From positions 1-64,000 of the forward strand of contig JBLIEQ010000018.1 in the NCBI GenBank assembly GCA_047633175.1: a stretch of DNA of 64,000 bases. The letters run 5' to 3'. This stretch comes from Motiliproteus sp047633175. Lineage in GTDB: Bacteria > Pseudomonadota > Gammaproteobacteria > Pseudomonadales > Balneatricaceae. Made by a program: the position numbers and the translations under genes. The notes below the pieces were generated by a model. The model had not been told where the DNA came from. It was given only the letters and a program-made list of their open reading frames with translations, and ran no database searches. Positions 33,250 through 40,729 of this stretch are shown in pieces (position 1 is the stretch's first letter; each line of letters opens with the position of its first letter).

Positions 33250-36000
33250 ATGATTGCACCTCTGTTCAAGAAAATTTTCGGTAGTAAAAATGATCGCGAA
33301 CTCAAGCGTATGGGCAAGATCGTCAAAGCCATTAATGCGTTAGAAGAGTCTGTCACAGACCTTAGCAGCGAAGAGCTCACGGCTAAGGCCGCAGAGTTTC
33401 GGCAACGATTTGAGCAGGGCGAGACACTGGATCAGCTGATGCCAGAAGCCTTTGCCGTCTGTCGTGAAACCTCCAAGCGGGCGCTGGGGATGCGCCACTT
33501 CGATGTGCAGATGATCGGCGGCATTACCCTGCACGAAGGGCGTATCGCCGAGATGCGCACCGGTGAAGGCAAGACGCTGATGTCAACGCTGGCGGCTTAT
33601 CTCAATGCGATTCCCGGGAAGGGGATGCATATCGTGACAGTTAACGATTATCTGGCCAAGCGCGATGCAGATTGGATGGGTACGCTCTATAACGCCCTGG
33701 GTTTAACGGTCGGGGTGATCTATTCCGGTCAGTCGCATGACGAAAAACAGGCGGCCTATCGCGCCGATATTACTTACGGCACCAATAACGAATTCGGCTT
33801 TGACTACCTGCGCGATAATATGGCCTTCAGTACCGAAGATAAGGTGCAGCGTGCGCTCAGTTACGGCATTATCGATGAGGTCGATTCGATCCTGATCGAT
33901 GAGGCGCGCACGCCACTGATTATCTCCGGCCCCGCCGAAGACAGCTCGGCGTTGTATAAGCAGATCAACACTCTGGTTCCTCATTTGGAACGCCAGCCTG
34001 ACTTTGAGCCTGAAGAGGGTGTCCCCGAGCCTGCAGGGCATTACGCTGTGGATGAGAAACAGCGTTCGGTCGAACTGACCGAAGAGGGGCATCAGTATGT
34101 CGAAAAGCTGCTGATAGAGATCGGTCTGCTGAACGAAGATGAATCCCTCTATGCACCGAAAAACCTCAACCTGCTCCATCATGTACATGCCGGTCTGCGG
34201 GCCAGCGTGCTCTATACCAAAGATGTGGATTACATCGTTCAGAATAACGAGGTCGTGATCGTCGATGAACATACCGGCCGCACCATGGCGGGTCGGCGCT
34301 GGTCGGAAGGGCTGCACCAGGCGATCGAAGCCAAGGAGGGCGTCAATATCCAGAACGAAAGCCAGACCCTGGCTTCTACCACCTTCCAGAACTTCTTCAG
34401 AATCTACGACAAGCTGTCGGGGATGACCGGCACCGCCGATACTGAAGCCTTTGAGTTGCAACAGATCTATGGTCTGGACGTGGTCGTTATTCCGACCAAT
34501 CAACAGATCAAGCGTACCGACTTTAATGACCTGATCTTCCTGGGCATGCAGGACAAGTTTGATGCCATCGTCGAAGATGTGCGCGATTGTCAGACGCGAA
34601 AGCAGCCGGTGCTGGTGGGTACCGCCTCGATCGAGATGTCAGAAGTGATCGCGCAGTTACTGACCAAGGAGAAGATCGAGTTCAACATCCTTAACGCCAA
34701 GCATCACGAGCGTGAGGCCCTGGTTATTGCCGATGCCGGACGTCCCGGAACCGTCACCATCGCCACCAATATGGCGGGTCGGGGAACCGATATCGTCCTC
34801 GGTGGGAACTGGGAATCCGAGGTGGCCCAGCTGGACAGCCCCTCCCCGGAGCTGATCAGTACGATTAAGCAGGCCTGGAAGGAGGCAAATCAGCAGGTCA
34901 TTGAGGCCGGCGGTTTGCATATTGTGGGCACCGAGCGCCATGAATCACGGCGGATCGATAATCAGTTGCGAGGCCGTGCGGGCCGCCAGGGTGATCCGGG
35001 AACATCGCGCTTCTACCTGTCGCTGGATGACAGCTTGATGCGGATCTTCGCCTCCGAGAAGGTGCGCAGCTTCATGCAGAAGCTGGGGATGGAGAAGGGC
35101 GAGGCGATCGAGCACAAGATGGTGTCGAACGCGATCGAGAAAGCCCAGCGTAAGGTCGAAGGGCGTAACTTCGATATCCGTAAGCAGCTGCTGGAATACG
35201 ATGATGTGGCCAACGATCAGCGCCGGGCGATCTACGACCAGCGCAATGAAATTATGGCGAGCACTGATATCTCCGATACGATCGATGCGATTCGTGAAGA
35301 GGTGATCCAGGAGCTGATCAGTATCCATATTCCGCCGCAGAGCCTGGAAGAACAGTGGGATGTCGCCGGCCTCGAGAAACAGATCGCCAGCGAGATAAAC
35401 CTGCAGTTGCCGCTGCAGCAGTGGCTGGACGATGACGATAAGCTCCACGAAGAGTCGCTGCGTGCCAGAATTCTTAAGGCCGAGCTCGATGCCTACGCCG
35501 AGAAAGAGGAGGTCGTGGGTGCCGAGTCGATGCGGATGTTCGAGAAGCAGGTGATGCTGCAGGTACTGGACACCCTCTGGAAAGAGCATCTGGCCACCAT
35601 GGATCACCTGCGTCAGGGTATCCATCTGCGCGGTTATGCGCAGAAGAATCCCAAGCAGGAGTTTAAGCGCGAGTCCTTCGAACTGTTCCAGGAACTGCTG
35701 ACCACAATCAAGCAGGATGTGGTCCGGATTATCTGCAATGTGCAGGTGCGTCAGCCTGAGGATATCGAAGCGATGGAGCAGCAGCGGCGTGAGGCTCTGG
35801 CACGGCAAGAGATGGAGTTTAAGCATGCGCAGTCAGATTCCTTAGGTCAGGACGGTGGTCAGGAGGGTGACAAGGCAGAGCCGGCCGAGGAGCCTGCCCA
35901 ACCCTATGTGCGTGAGTATCCGAAGGTGGGGCGTAATGAACCCTGTCCTTGTGATTCGGGTAAGAAATATAAGCAATGCCACGGAAAGCTCGCCAACTAA
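33250..36000 (+). CDS. secA: Preprotein translocase ATPase SecA
   Basis: Motor of Sec-dependent protein export. The 916-residue protein has Walker A in MRTGEGKTL, the DEAD-box region VDSILIDEARTPLIISG, the helicase motif TNMAGRGTDIVLGG and RGRAGRQGDPG. The C-terminal zinc motif CPCDSGKKYKQCH binds SecB. Its length matches the family, and no frameshift is seen. Confidence 0.98.
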   Translation: MIAPLFKKIFGSKNDRELKRMGKIVKAINALEESVTDLSSEELTAKAAEFRQRFEQGETLDQLMPEAFAVCRETSKRALGMRHFDVQMIGGITLHEGRIAEMRTGEGKTLMSTLAAYLNAIPGKGMHIVTVNDYLAKRDADWMGTLYNALGLTVGVIYSGQSHDEKQAAYRADITYGTNNEFGFDYLRDNMAFSTEDKVQRALSYGIIDEVDSILIDEARTPLIISGPAEDSSALYKQINTLVPHLERQPDFEPEEGVPEPAGHYAVDEKQRSVELTEEGHQYVEKLLIEIGLLNEDESLYAPKNLNLLHHVHAGLRASVLYTKDVDYIVQNNEVVIVDEHTGRTMAGRRWSEGLHQAIEAKEGVNIQNESQTLASTTFQNFFRIYDKLSGMTGTADTEAFELQQIYGLDVVVIPTNQQIKRTDFNDLIFLGMQDKFDAIVEDVRDCQTRKQPVLVGTASIEMSEVIAQLLTKEKIEFNILNAKHHEREALVIADAGRPGTVTIATNMAGRGTDIVLGGNWESEVAQLDSPSPELISTIKQAWKEANQQVIEAGGLHIVGTERHESRRIDNQLRGRAGRQGDPGTSRFYLSLDDSLMRIFASEKVRSFMQKLGMEKGEAIEHKMVSNAIEKAQRKVEGRNFDIRKQLLEYDDVANDQRRAIYDQRNEIMASTDISDTIDAIREEVIQELISIHIPPQSLEEQWDVAGLEKQIASEINLQLPLQQWLDDDDKLHEESLRARILKAELDAYAEKEEVVGAESMRMFEKQVMLQVLDTLWKEHLATMDHLRQGIHLRGYAQKNPKQEFKRESFELFQELLTTIKQDVVRIICNVQVRQPEDIEAMEQQRREALARQEMEFKHAQSDSLGQDGGQEGDKAEPAEEPAQPYVREYPKVGRNEPCPCDSGKKYKQCHGKLAN

Positions 36001-36045
36001 GGCGGGGTCTCGTGGCCGTATAGGTCTGCATGTTTGTAACTATTC

Positions 36046-36083
36046 AATAGGGATTCGATCTTCAGGACGAGTCCCTATTTTAT
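36046..36083 (+). terminator. Intrinsic terminator after secA
   Basis: AATAGGGA (36046-36053) pairs with TCCCTATT (36072-36079), extended by TC/GA across one mismatch, and is followed by a T-rich run (TTTTATT). It lies 46 bp after the secA stop and just before the argJ ribosome site. Confidence 0.65.
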
Positions 36084-36099
36084 TAACAGGAGCTTGATT

Positions 36100-37314
36100 A
36101 TGGCCGTAGGTCCAGGAACTCTACCCGATTTTGAAGTGATTGCAGGTTTGCGCCTGGGTACGGCCAGTGCCGGGATTAAAAAACCGGGGCGCAAGGATCT
36201 GGTGGTAATGGAGCTGGCCCCGGAGAGCGCTCTGGCCGGGGTATTCACCCAGAACGCTTTCTGCGCCGCGCCGGTGATTCTGAGCAAGAAGCATCTGCAG
36301 CTGCAGGGCGCCCGCTTCCTGTTGATCAATACCGGCAATGCCAATGCCGGCACCGGTGCCGAAGGCCTGGCCGATGCCGTCCAATGTTGTGAAACGTTGG
36401 CACAGTTAACAGAGACGGCGACGACGGCCGTTCTGCCTTTTTCTACCGGCGTGATCGGTGAGAAGCTGCCGGTTGACAGAATTACCGCCGGACTGCCCGC
36501 CGCAGTCGATGCCTTGTGTGAGCAAGGCTGGGCGGATGCAGCGCAGGGCATTATGACCACCGATACCCGTCCCAAGGGCGCGACCCGCTGTATCGAGATC
36601 GATGGTCAGCAGGTCAGGATCAGCGGCATATCCAAGGGTGCCGGCATGATTAAACCGAATATGGCGACCATGCTGGCGTTTGTGGCGACCGATGCCCGGG
36701 TCTCACCGGCGGCGTTGCAGACGTTGTTGAGCGCGGTTGCCGAACGCAGCTTTAATCGTATTACCATCGACGGTGATACCTCCACCAACGATTCCTGCAT
36801 GCTGATCGCCACAGGTGCTTCGGCGGTGGTTTGCGAACCCGGCACAGCCGCCTGGGCAGCGTTTTCTGCCGCCATCGACTCGATATTGCTGGAGCTAGCG
36901 CAGGCGATCGTACGCGATGGTGAAGGGGCGACCAAGTTTGTGACTATCGAGGTCAGTGCGGCGGCAAGTTCGGCGGAGGCGCTTAAAACCGCCTACGCGA
37001 TCGCTCACTCGCCGCTGGTCAAGACCGCGCTGTTTGCCTCAGATCCCAACTGGGGCCGTATTCTGACGGCGGTGGGTTATTCCGGTATCGAACAGCTGGA
37101 TATCGATGCCCTGCAGCTCTATCTGGGTGATGTTTGTATCGTCGAGCAGGGCGGTCGAGCGGCCAGTTATACCGAAGATCAGGGACAGGCGGTGATGGCA
37201 GAGGAGGAGATCAGCATTCGGGTGGTGCTTAATCGCGGCGACTATTGCGAAACGGTCTGGACCACCGATCTCTCCAGGGATTATGTGACGATCAATGCCG
37301 ACTACCGCAGCTAA
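36100..37314 (+). CDS. argJ: Bifunctional ornithine acetyltransferase/N-acetylglutamate synthase
   Basis: Recycles acetyl groups in arginine synthesis by transferring acetyl from N-acetylornithine to glutamate. The 404-residue protein (ATG 36100, AGGAG 7 nt upstream) has the autocleavage site KGAGMIKPNMATMLAFVATDA, where self-cleavage before Thr yields the alpha and beta chains. It also has ITIDGDTSTNDS. The C terminus DYVTINADYRS is the conserved family end. A diverged copy of this end follows 30 bp downstream. Confidence 0.95.
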   Translation: MAVGPGTLPDFEVIAGLRLGTASAGIKKPGRKDLVVMELAPESALAGVFTQNAFCAAPVILSKKHLQLQGARFLLINTGNANAGTGAEGLADAVQCCETLAQLTETATTAVLPFSTGVIGEKLPVDRITAGLPAAVDALCEQGWADAAQGIMTTDTRPKGATRCIEIDGQQVRISGISKGAGMIKPNMATMLAFVATDARVSPAALQTLLSAVAERSFNRITIDGDTSTNDSCMLIATGASAVVCEPGTAAWAAFSAAIDSILLELAQAIVRDGEGATKFVTIEVSAAASSAEALKTAYAIAHSPLVKTALFASDPNWGRILTAVGYSGIEQLDIDALQLYLGDVCIVEQGGRAASYTEDQGQAVMAEEEISIRVVLNRGDYCETVWTTDLSRDYVTINADYRS

Positions 37315-37346
37315 GTCTGCCACAGTTGCCGGGCTCCGGCGCTGTT

Positions 37347-37406
37347 TCCCGGGACTATGTGACTCTTAATGCCAATGCCAATGCCAATGCCGACTACCGT
37401 AGCTAA
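37347..37406 (+). pseudogene. Diverged duplicate of the argJ 3' end
   Basis: Codons for SRDYVTLN...DYRS-stop repeat the last 13 codons of argJ (37273-37314). Five codons differ, four of them synonymously (AGG/CGG, GAT/GAC, ACG/ACT, CGC/CGT). AATGCC has expanded to four copies (37368-37391). It lies in a different frame from argJ and has no start, so it is a non-coding relic. Confidence 0.8.
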
Positions 37407-37460
37407 GTCCTCATTCAGCCTCTTATCTAGCCCCGCAACGTCTACCGGTGCCCTGCGTTG

Positions 37461-38417
37461 ATGCGGGTCGTCCATGTGGTTGCCGCGGCGATCTTCGGCC
37501 CCGATGGCCGCCTGCTGATCAGCCGTCGCCCTGATCATCTGCATCAGGGCGGTCTGCTGGAGTTTCCCGGGGGCAAGGTCGATCCGGGAGAAACGGTCAC
37601 TCAGGCGCTGATTCGGGAGTTGCAGGAGGAGCTGGGAATCACCCCGGTTTCTTTTGAACCTTTGCTGCAGATCCCCCATACGTATCCGGATAAACGGGTG
37701 CTGCTGGATGTCTGGCGGGTCAGCCGCTATCTGGACGAGCCCGAGGGGCTGGAAGGGCAGGCGCTACACTGGCTGGGAATCGATGAGCTGGATCCAGGGC
37801 AGTTTCCTGCCGCCAATAGCGCCATTATTACCGCCCTGAGCCTGCCGCAGCAGTACCTGATCACCGGCACTGCGGTCGATGCGGTGCAGTGGTTAGTAAA
37901 ACTACAGGCCGCGCTGGATGCCGGTATCAAACTTGTGCAGCTGCGTGCGCCTGCGCTGGATGCTCCGGCCTATCGGTCTCTGGCACTAGCTGCGCACAAG
38001 CGTTGTCGTGCAGCCGGTGCTCGGCTGATTCTGAATCGTGACCCGCGAGAACTGGGTGGCATCGAGGCCGATGGCTTGCATCTGAACCGGCATCTGCTGC
38101 TGCAGATAAGCGCCGAGCAGTTGACGCCCTGGCGACGGGGTCTGCTGGGGGTCTCCTGTCATAACGCGCAAGAGTTGCAGCGGGCAGAACAACTCGGCGT
38201 TGACTATGCGGTGTTGTCTCCGGTGTTGCCGACAGATTCCCATCCGGACGCGGAGACGTTAGGCTGGGCGGGATTTAAGGCGCTGGCTGGCCCTGCGGCG
38301 CTGCCGGTCTATGCCCTGGGGGGAATGGCGCGGGGAATGGAGCGCACCGCGATCGAACAGGGCGCTCAGGGGATTGCCTCGATCAGCGCTCTGTGGGAGC
38401 CGACCCTGTGGACCTGA
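37461..38417 (+). CDS. mutT: MutT-ThiE fusion: 8-oxo-dGTP diphosphatase with TMP-synthase-like domain
   Basis: The 318-residue protein has two domains. Residues 1-130 form a Nudix hydrolase with the complete Nudix box (GKVDPGETVTQALIRELQEELGI spread over 38-60), which removes oxidised dGTP. Residues about 135-315 resemble thiamine-phosphate synthase (AALDAGIKLVQLRAP; ALGGM), a fusion usual in Pseudomonas-type bacteria where the second domain's role is unclear. The start is ATG 37461. The stop codon (TGA 38415-38417) is formed at the edge of a repeat (GACCTGAAG) just downstream, so the C terminus may have been altered by that insertion. Confidence 0.92.
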   Translation: MRVVHVVAAAIFGPDGRLLISRRPDHLHQGGLLEFPGGKVDPGETVTQALIRELQEELGITPVSFEPLLQIPHTYPDKRVLLDVWRVSRYLDEPEGLEGQALHWLGIDELDPGQFPAANSAIITALSLPQQYLITGTAVDAVQWLVKLQAALDAGIKLVQLRAPALDAPAYRSLALAAHKRCRAAGARLILNRDPRELGGIEADGLHLNRHLLLQISAEQLTPWRRGLLGVSCHNAQELQRAEQLGVDYAVLSPVLPTDSHPDAETLGWAGFKALAGPAALPVYALGGMARGMERTAIEQGAQGIASISALWEPTLWT

Positions 38418-38458
38418 AGACCTGAAGGGGTCAGGCCTTACATTTGACACCTATTTTG

Positions 38459-38627
38459 CTAATGCAGCTGCTGTTCTCCCGCCTGTTCCAGCTCCAGAAG
38501 CAGCTCTTCGGCCAGCTCCGGGTCCATCTCTAGCTGCGCCATCAGCTCATTGCCGCTGGGTTTGCTGATCTGATAGTCGCCGTTGGCCCAGGCGCCCAGA
38601 TCGATCAGGCGGCAGCGCTCGCTACAG
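38459..38627 (-). pseudogene. yacG 3' fragment, 169 bp
   Basis: Identical over 169 bp to the 3' end of the intact yacG (38818-38986, offset 359). It includes the stop codon and the last 55 codons, and breaks off at ctacag where a GACCTGAAGGGGTC element begins. It lacks the 5' end with the first Cys pair, so it cannot make a working YacG. Confidence 0.92.
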
Positions 38628-38721
38628 GACCTGAAGGGGTCAAGGACCTGAAGGGGTCATAAGACCTGAAGGGGTCATAAGACCTGAAGGGGTCAGGCCT
38701 TACATTTGACACCCATGTTTA

Positions 38722-38760
38722 CTAATGCAGCTGCTGTTCTCCCGCCTGTTCCAGCTCCAG
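38722..38760 (-). pseudogene. yacG 3' fragment, 39 bp
   Basis: Identical to 38818-38856 (offset 96) and ends at another GACCTGAAGGGGTC element. It is part of the 96-bp tandem unit. Confidence 0.88.
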
Positions 38761-38817
38761 ACCTGAAGGGGTCACAGACCTGAAGGGGTCAGGCCTTACA
38801 TTTGACACCCATGTTTA

Positions 38818-39057
38818 CTAATGCAGCTGCTGTTCTCCCGCCTGTTCCAGCTCCAGAAGCAGCTCTTCGGCCAGCTCCGGGTCCATCTCTAGCTGCGCCA
38901 TCAGCTCATTGCCGCTGGGTTTGCTGATCTGATAGTCGCCGTTGGCCCAGGCGCCCAGATCGATCAGGCGGCAGCGCTCGCTACAGAAGGGGCGGTCGGG
39001 ATTAGCGCTATCCCATTGCAGGGCTTTCTTACAGGTAGGGCAGTTGAAGCTGTTCAT
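38818..39057 (-). CDS. yacG: DNA gyrase inhibitor YacG
   Basis: Small zinc protein that binds GyrB and inhibits gyrase. The 79-residue protein has the four zinc ligands in CPTCKKALQW and FCSERCRLIDLG, followed by an acidic C-terminal tail. It is the intact copy and lies 5 bp behind coaE in the same operon. Its 3' end has been copied twice downstream, between repeat elements. Confidence 0.95.
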   Translation of the reverse strand: MNSFNCPTCKKALQWDSANPDRPFCSERCRLIDLGAWANGDYQISKPSGNELMAQLEMDPELAEELLLELEQAGEQQLH

Positions 39058-39062
39058 GGGGG

Positions 39063-39677
39063 TTATTCCTGATTCTTTTGGGCGCTGGCCAGTAATCGAA
39101 ACTGCCGGTCGAGGTTGTCGACCTGCTGGTTCAGCAACTGCGGTGACTGGGTATTATCGATAATACTATCGGCGCATTCAAACCGTTGTGTCCGGCTGCA
39201 TTGGGCCTCGAGTATCTGTCTGACCTGTTGTTCGGTATTGCCGTCACGCTGCACTGTGCGTGCAATCTGTAACTCTTCGGGCAGGTCTATCACTAGGATA
39301 TGATCGACCAGCTGCTGCTGATCGGTTTCCAGCAGAAGCGGGGAGACCAGCAGGGCATAGGCGGATCCGGCCCGGTCCAGGCGTTGCAGGGTGCGCTGGC
39401 GGATCAGCGGGTGGGTCAGGTGTTCAAGCCAGTGCCGTTGCGCGGGATCGGCAAAAACGATCTGTCGCAGCGCAGCGCGGTCGAGGCTGTCATCGAGCTG
39501 CAGCACCCCGGGGCCAAAATGGTCACAGATCTGCCGTAGGGCAGGCTCGCCGGGCGCTACGATCTCTCGAGCGATCAGGTCGGTATCGATCAGCGCGATG
39601 CCGCGGGCGGCAAAGAGGTTGGCAACGGTGGTCTTACCACTGCCGATACCTCCGGTCAGCCCCACTATAAAAGTCAT
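39063..39677 (-). CDS. coaE: Dephospho-CoA kinase
   Basis: Last step of coenzyme A synthesis. The 204-residue protein starts MTFIVGLTGGIGSGKTT (P-loop residues 8-17) and has the LIDTDLIAREIV substrate motif. No Shine-Dalgarno sequence precedes its ATG. Instead the ATG lies in the last of three tandem ATGACTTTTAT-like units, each making an ATGA stop/start overlap. Translation may depend on coupling to the upstream micro-ORFs and pilD. The gene is intact and its family assignment is certain. Confidence 0.95.
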   Translation of the reverse strand: MTFIVGLTGGIGSGKTTVANLFAARGIALIDTDLIAREIVAPGEPALRQICDHFGPGVLQLDDSLDRAALRQIVFADPAQRHWLEHLTHPLIRQRTLQRLDRAGSAYALLVSPLLLETDQQQLVDHILVIDLPEELQIARTVQRDGNTEQQVRQILEAQCSRTQRFECADSIIDNTQSPQLLNQQVDNLDRQFRLLASAQKNQE

Positions 39678-39699
39678 ATAAAAGTCATATACAAGTCAT
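39674..39699 (-). repeat. 11-bp tandem repeat of the coaE start with two micro-ORFs
   Basis: On the minus strand ATGACTTGTAT, ATGACTTTTAT and ATGACTTTTAT follow without gaps. The first two ATGs open micro-ORFs MTCI-stop (39699-39685) and MTFI-stop (39688-39674). Each stop shares ATGA with the next start. The third ATG is that of coaE. Confidence 0.95.
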
Positions 39700-39794
39700 T
39701 GGTAATCAGGCCAGCAAGCGGCAAAGAGATTGGCAGCAGTGCTATTGTCACGCCCACTGCCGATGCCGCCGGTCAGGCCTACGATAAACGTCAT
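39696..39794 (-). pseudogene. Relic 5' end of an older coaE (32-codon ORF)
   Basis: The ORF starts MTFIVGLTGGIGSG and continues with a disrupted P-loop (RDNSTAANLFAAC), aligning with codons 1-25 of coaE, mostly through synonymous changes, and with two extra codons. Its ATG overlaps the pilD stop (TGATG at 39796-39792). That is the expected pilD-coaE junction, so this fragment probably keeps the original position. Its stop overlaps the first micro-ORF start. The peptide has no intact kinase site. Confidence 0.88.
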
Positions 39795-40723
39795 CAGGTC
39801 AGCCAGCGCAGGTAGCTGTTGACGATCTCCGGCCCCCACAGCAGGGCGATAACGCCTGCGATCGCCAGAAAGGGACCAAACGGCATCGGCTGCTGCTGAT
39901 CGCGGCCTTTACACAGGATAAGACTGATGCCCAACGCGGCGCCGACGAACGATGATAGGATGACAATCAGTGGCAGCATTTGCCAGCCCATCCAAGCACC
40001 CAGGGCCGCCAGCAGTTTGAAATCGCCGTAGCCCATCCCCTCTTTACCGGTCACCAGTTTGAATAGCCAGTACACAGACCACAGGACCAGATAGCCGGCC
40101 ACGGCGCCCCAGAACGCGCTTTGCAGGTCGGTAAGCAGGCCGAAGCTGTTGATAATCAGCCCCATCCACAGCAGCGGCAGGGTCAGGGAGTCGGGGAGCA
40201 GCTGATGATCGAAGTCGATCATCGTCAGCGCGATCAGCACCCAGGTTAGCAGCAGCACCGCCAGCATCAGCGGGCTAAAACCGAACTCATAGGCGATGAG
40301 CGCCGAGAGCAGTCCGGTCGCCAGTTCGACCAGCGGGTAGCGTTTAGGGATGGGGAATTTACAGCCTGAACAGCGGCCTTTGAGGCATAGATAGCTGAGC
40401 ACCGGGATGTTTTCTAGTGCGCTGATCTCATGATTGCACTGGGGGCAACGCGAGCGTGGCACCGCCAGGTTGAAGGGTTCGGGTGTGTCGGACTCAGGCG
40501 CGATTGTTTCAGGAACCGATGCTTCAGGGGAAGGTGCTTCAGGAGCCGATGCCACATCGGCGCTAGCCAGCAGCTCCCGGCACTGTTGGTGCCAGTCGTG
40601 CTGCATCATCAGCGGCAGGCGATAGATAACGACATTGAGAAAGCTGCCTACCAGCAGTCCCAGGACCAGTACGAGACTGATCAACAGCAGCGGCGAACCG
40701 GCAAGCAGAGTGAAAATATCCAT
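39794..40723 (-). CDS. pilD: Type IV prepilin peptidase/N-methylase PilD
   Basis: Membrane aspartic protease that cleaves the leader of PilA and other type IV pilin-like proteins and methylates the new N terminus. The 309-residue protein has the zinc-binding Cys93, Cys96, Cys118 and Cys121, about eight membrane helices, and the catalytic aspartates in TMIDFDHQLLPD and GMGYGDFKLLAALG. An unusual Pro/Glu/Ala-rich insertion (residues 59-83) lies before the first Cys pair. Confidence 0.95.
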   Translation of the reverse strand: MDIFTLLAGSPLLLISLVLVLGLLVGSFLNVVIYRLPLMMQHDWHQQCRELLASADVASAPEAPSPEASVPETIAPESDTPEPFNLAVPRSRCPQCNHEISALENIPVLSYLCLKGRCSGCKFPIPKRYPLVELATGLLSALIAYEFGFSPLMLAVLLLTWVLIALTMIDFDHQLLPDSLTLPLLWMGLIINSFGLLTDLQSAFWGAVAGYLVLWSVYWLFKLVTGKEGMGYGDFKLLAALGAWMGWQMLPLIVILSSFVGAALGISLILCKGRDQQQPMPFGPFLAIAGVIALLWGPEIVNSYLRWLT

Positions 40724-40729
40724 AGTTCT

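Larger units (their letters stand above)
38419..38817. repeat. Repeat cluster: seven GACCTGAAGGGGTC elements
   Basis: The 14-mer GACCTGAAGGGGTC starts at 38419, 38628, 38645, 38663, 38681, 38760 and 38777; its ends GACC and GGTC are inverted. Three copies (38419, 38681, 38777) continue into an 18-bp tail, aggccttacatttgacac. A 96-bp unit (38681-38776) is repeated in tandem from 38777. The cluster frames two partial copies of the yacG 3' end. The tail occurs again, inverted, at 57493-57512. Confidence 0.9.

Noticed and set aside
38628..38694. CRISPR-like array (14-mer at 17-18 bp spacing)
   Set aside because: Repeats are too short, the spacers are 3-4 nt, and the copies frame gene fragments. 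No cas genes are nearby.
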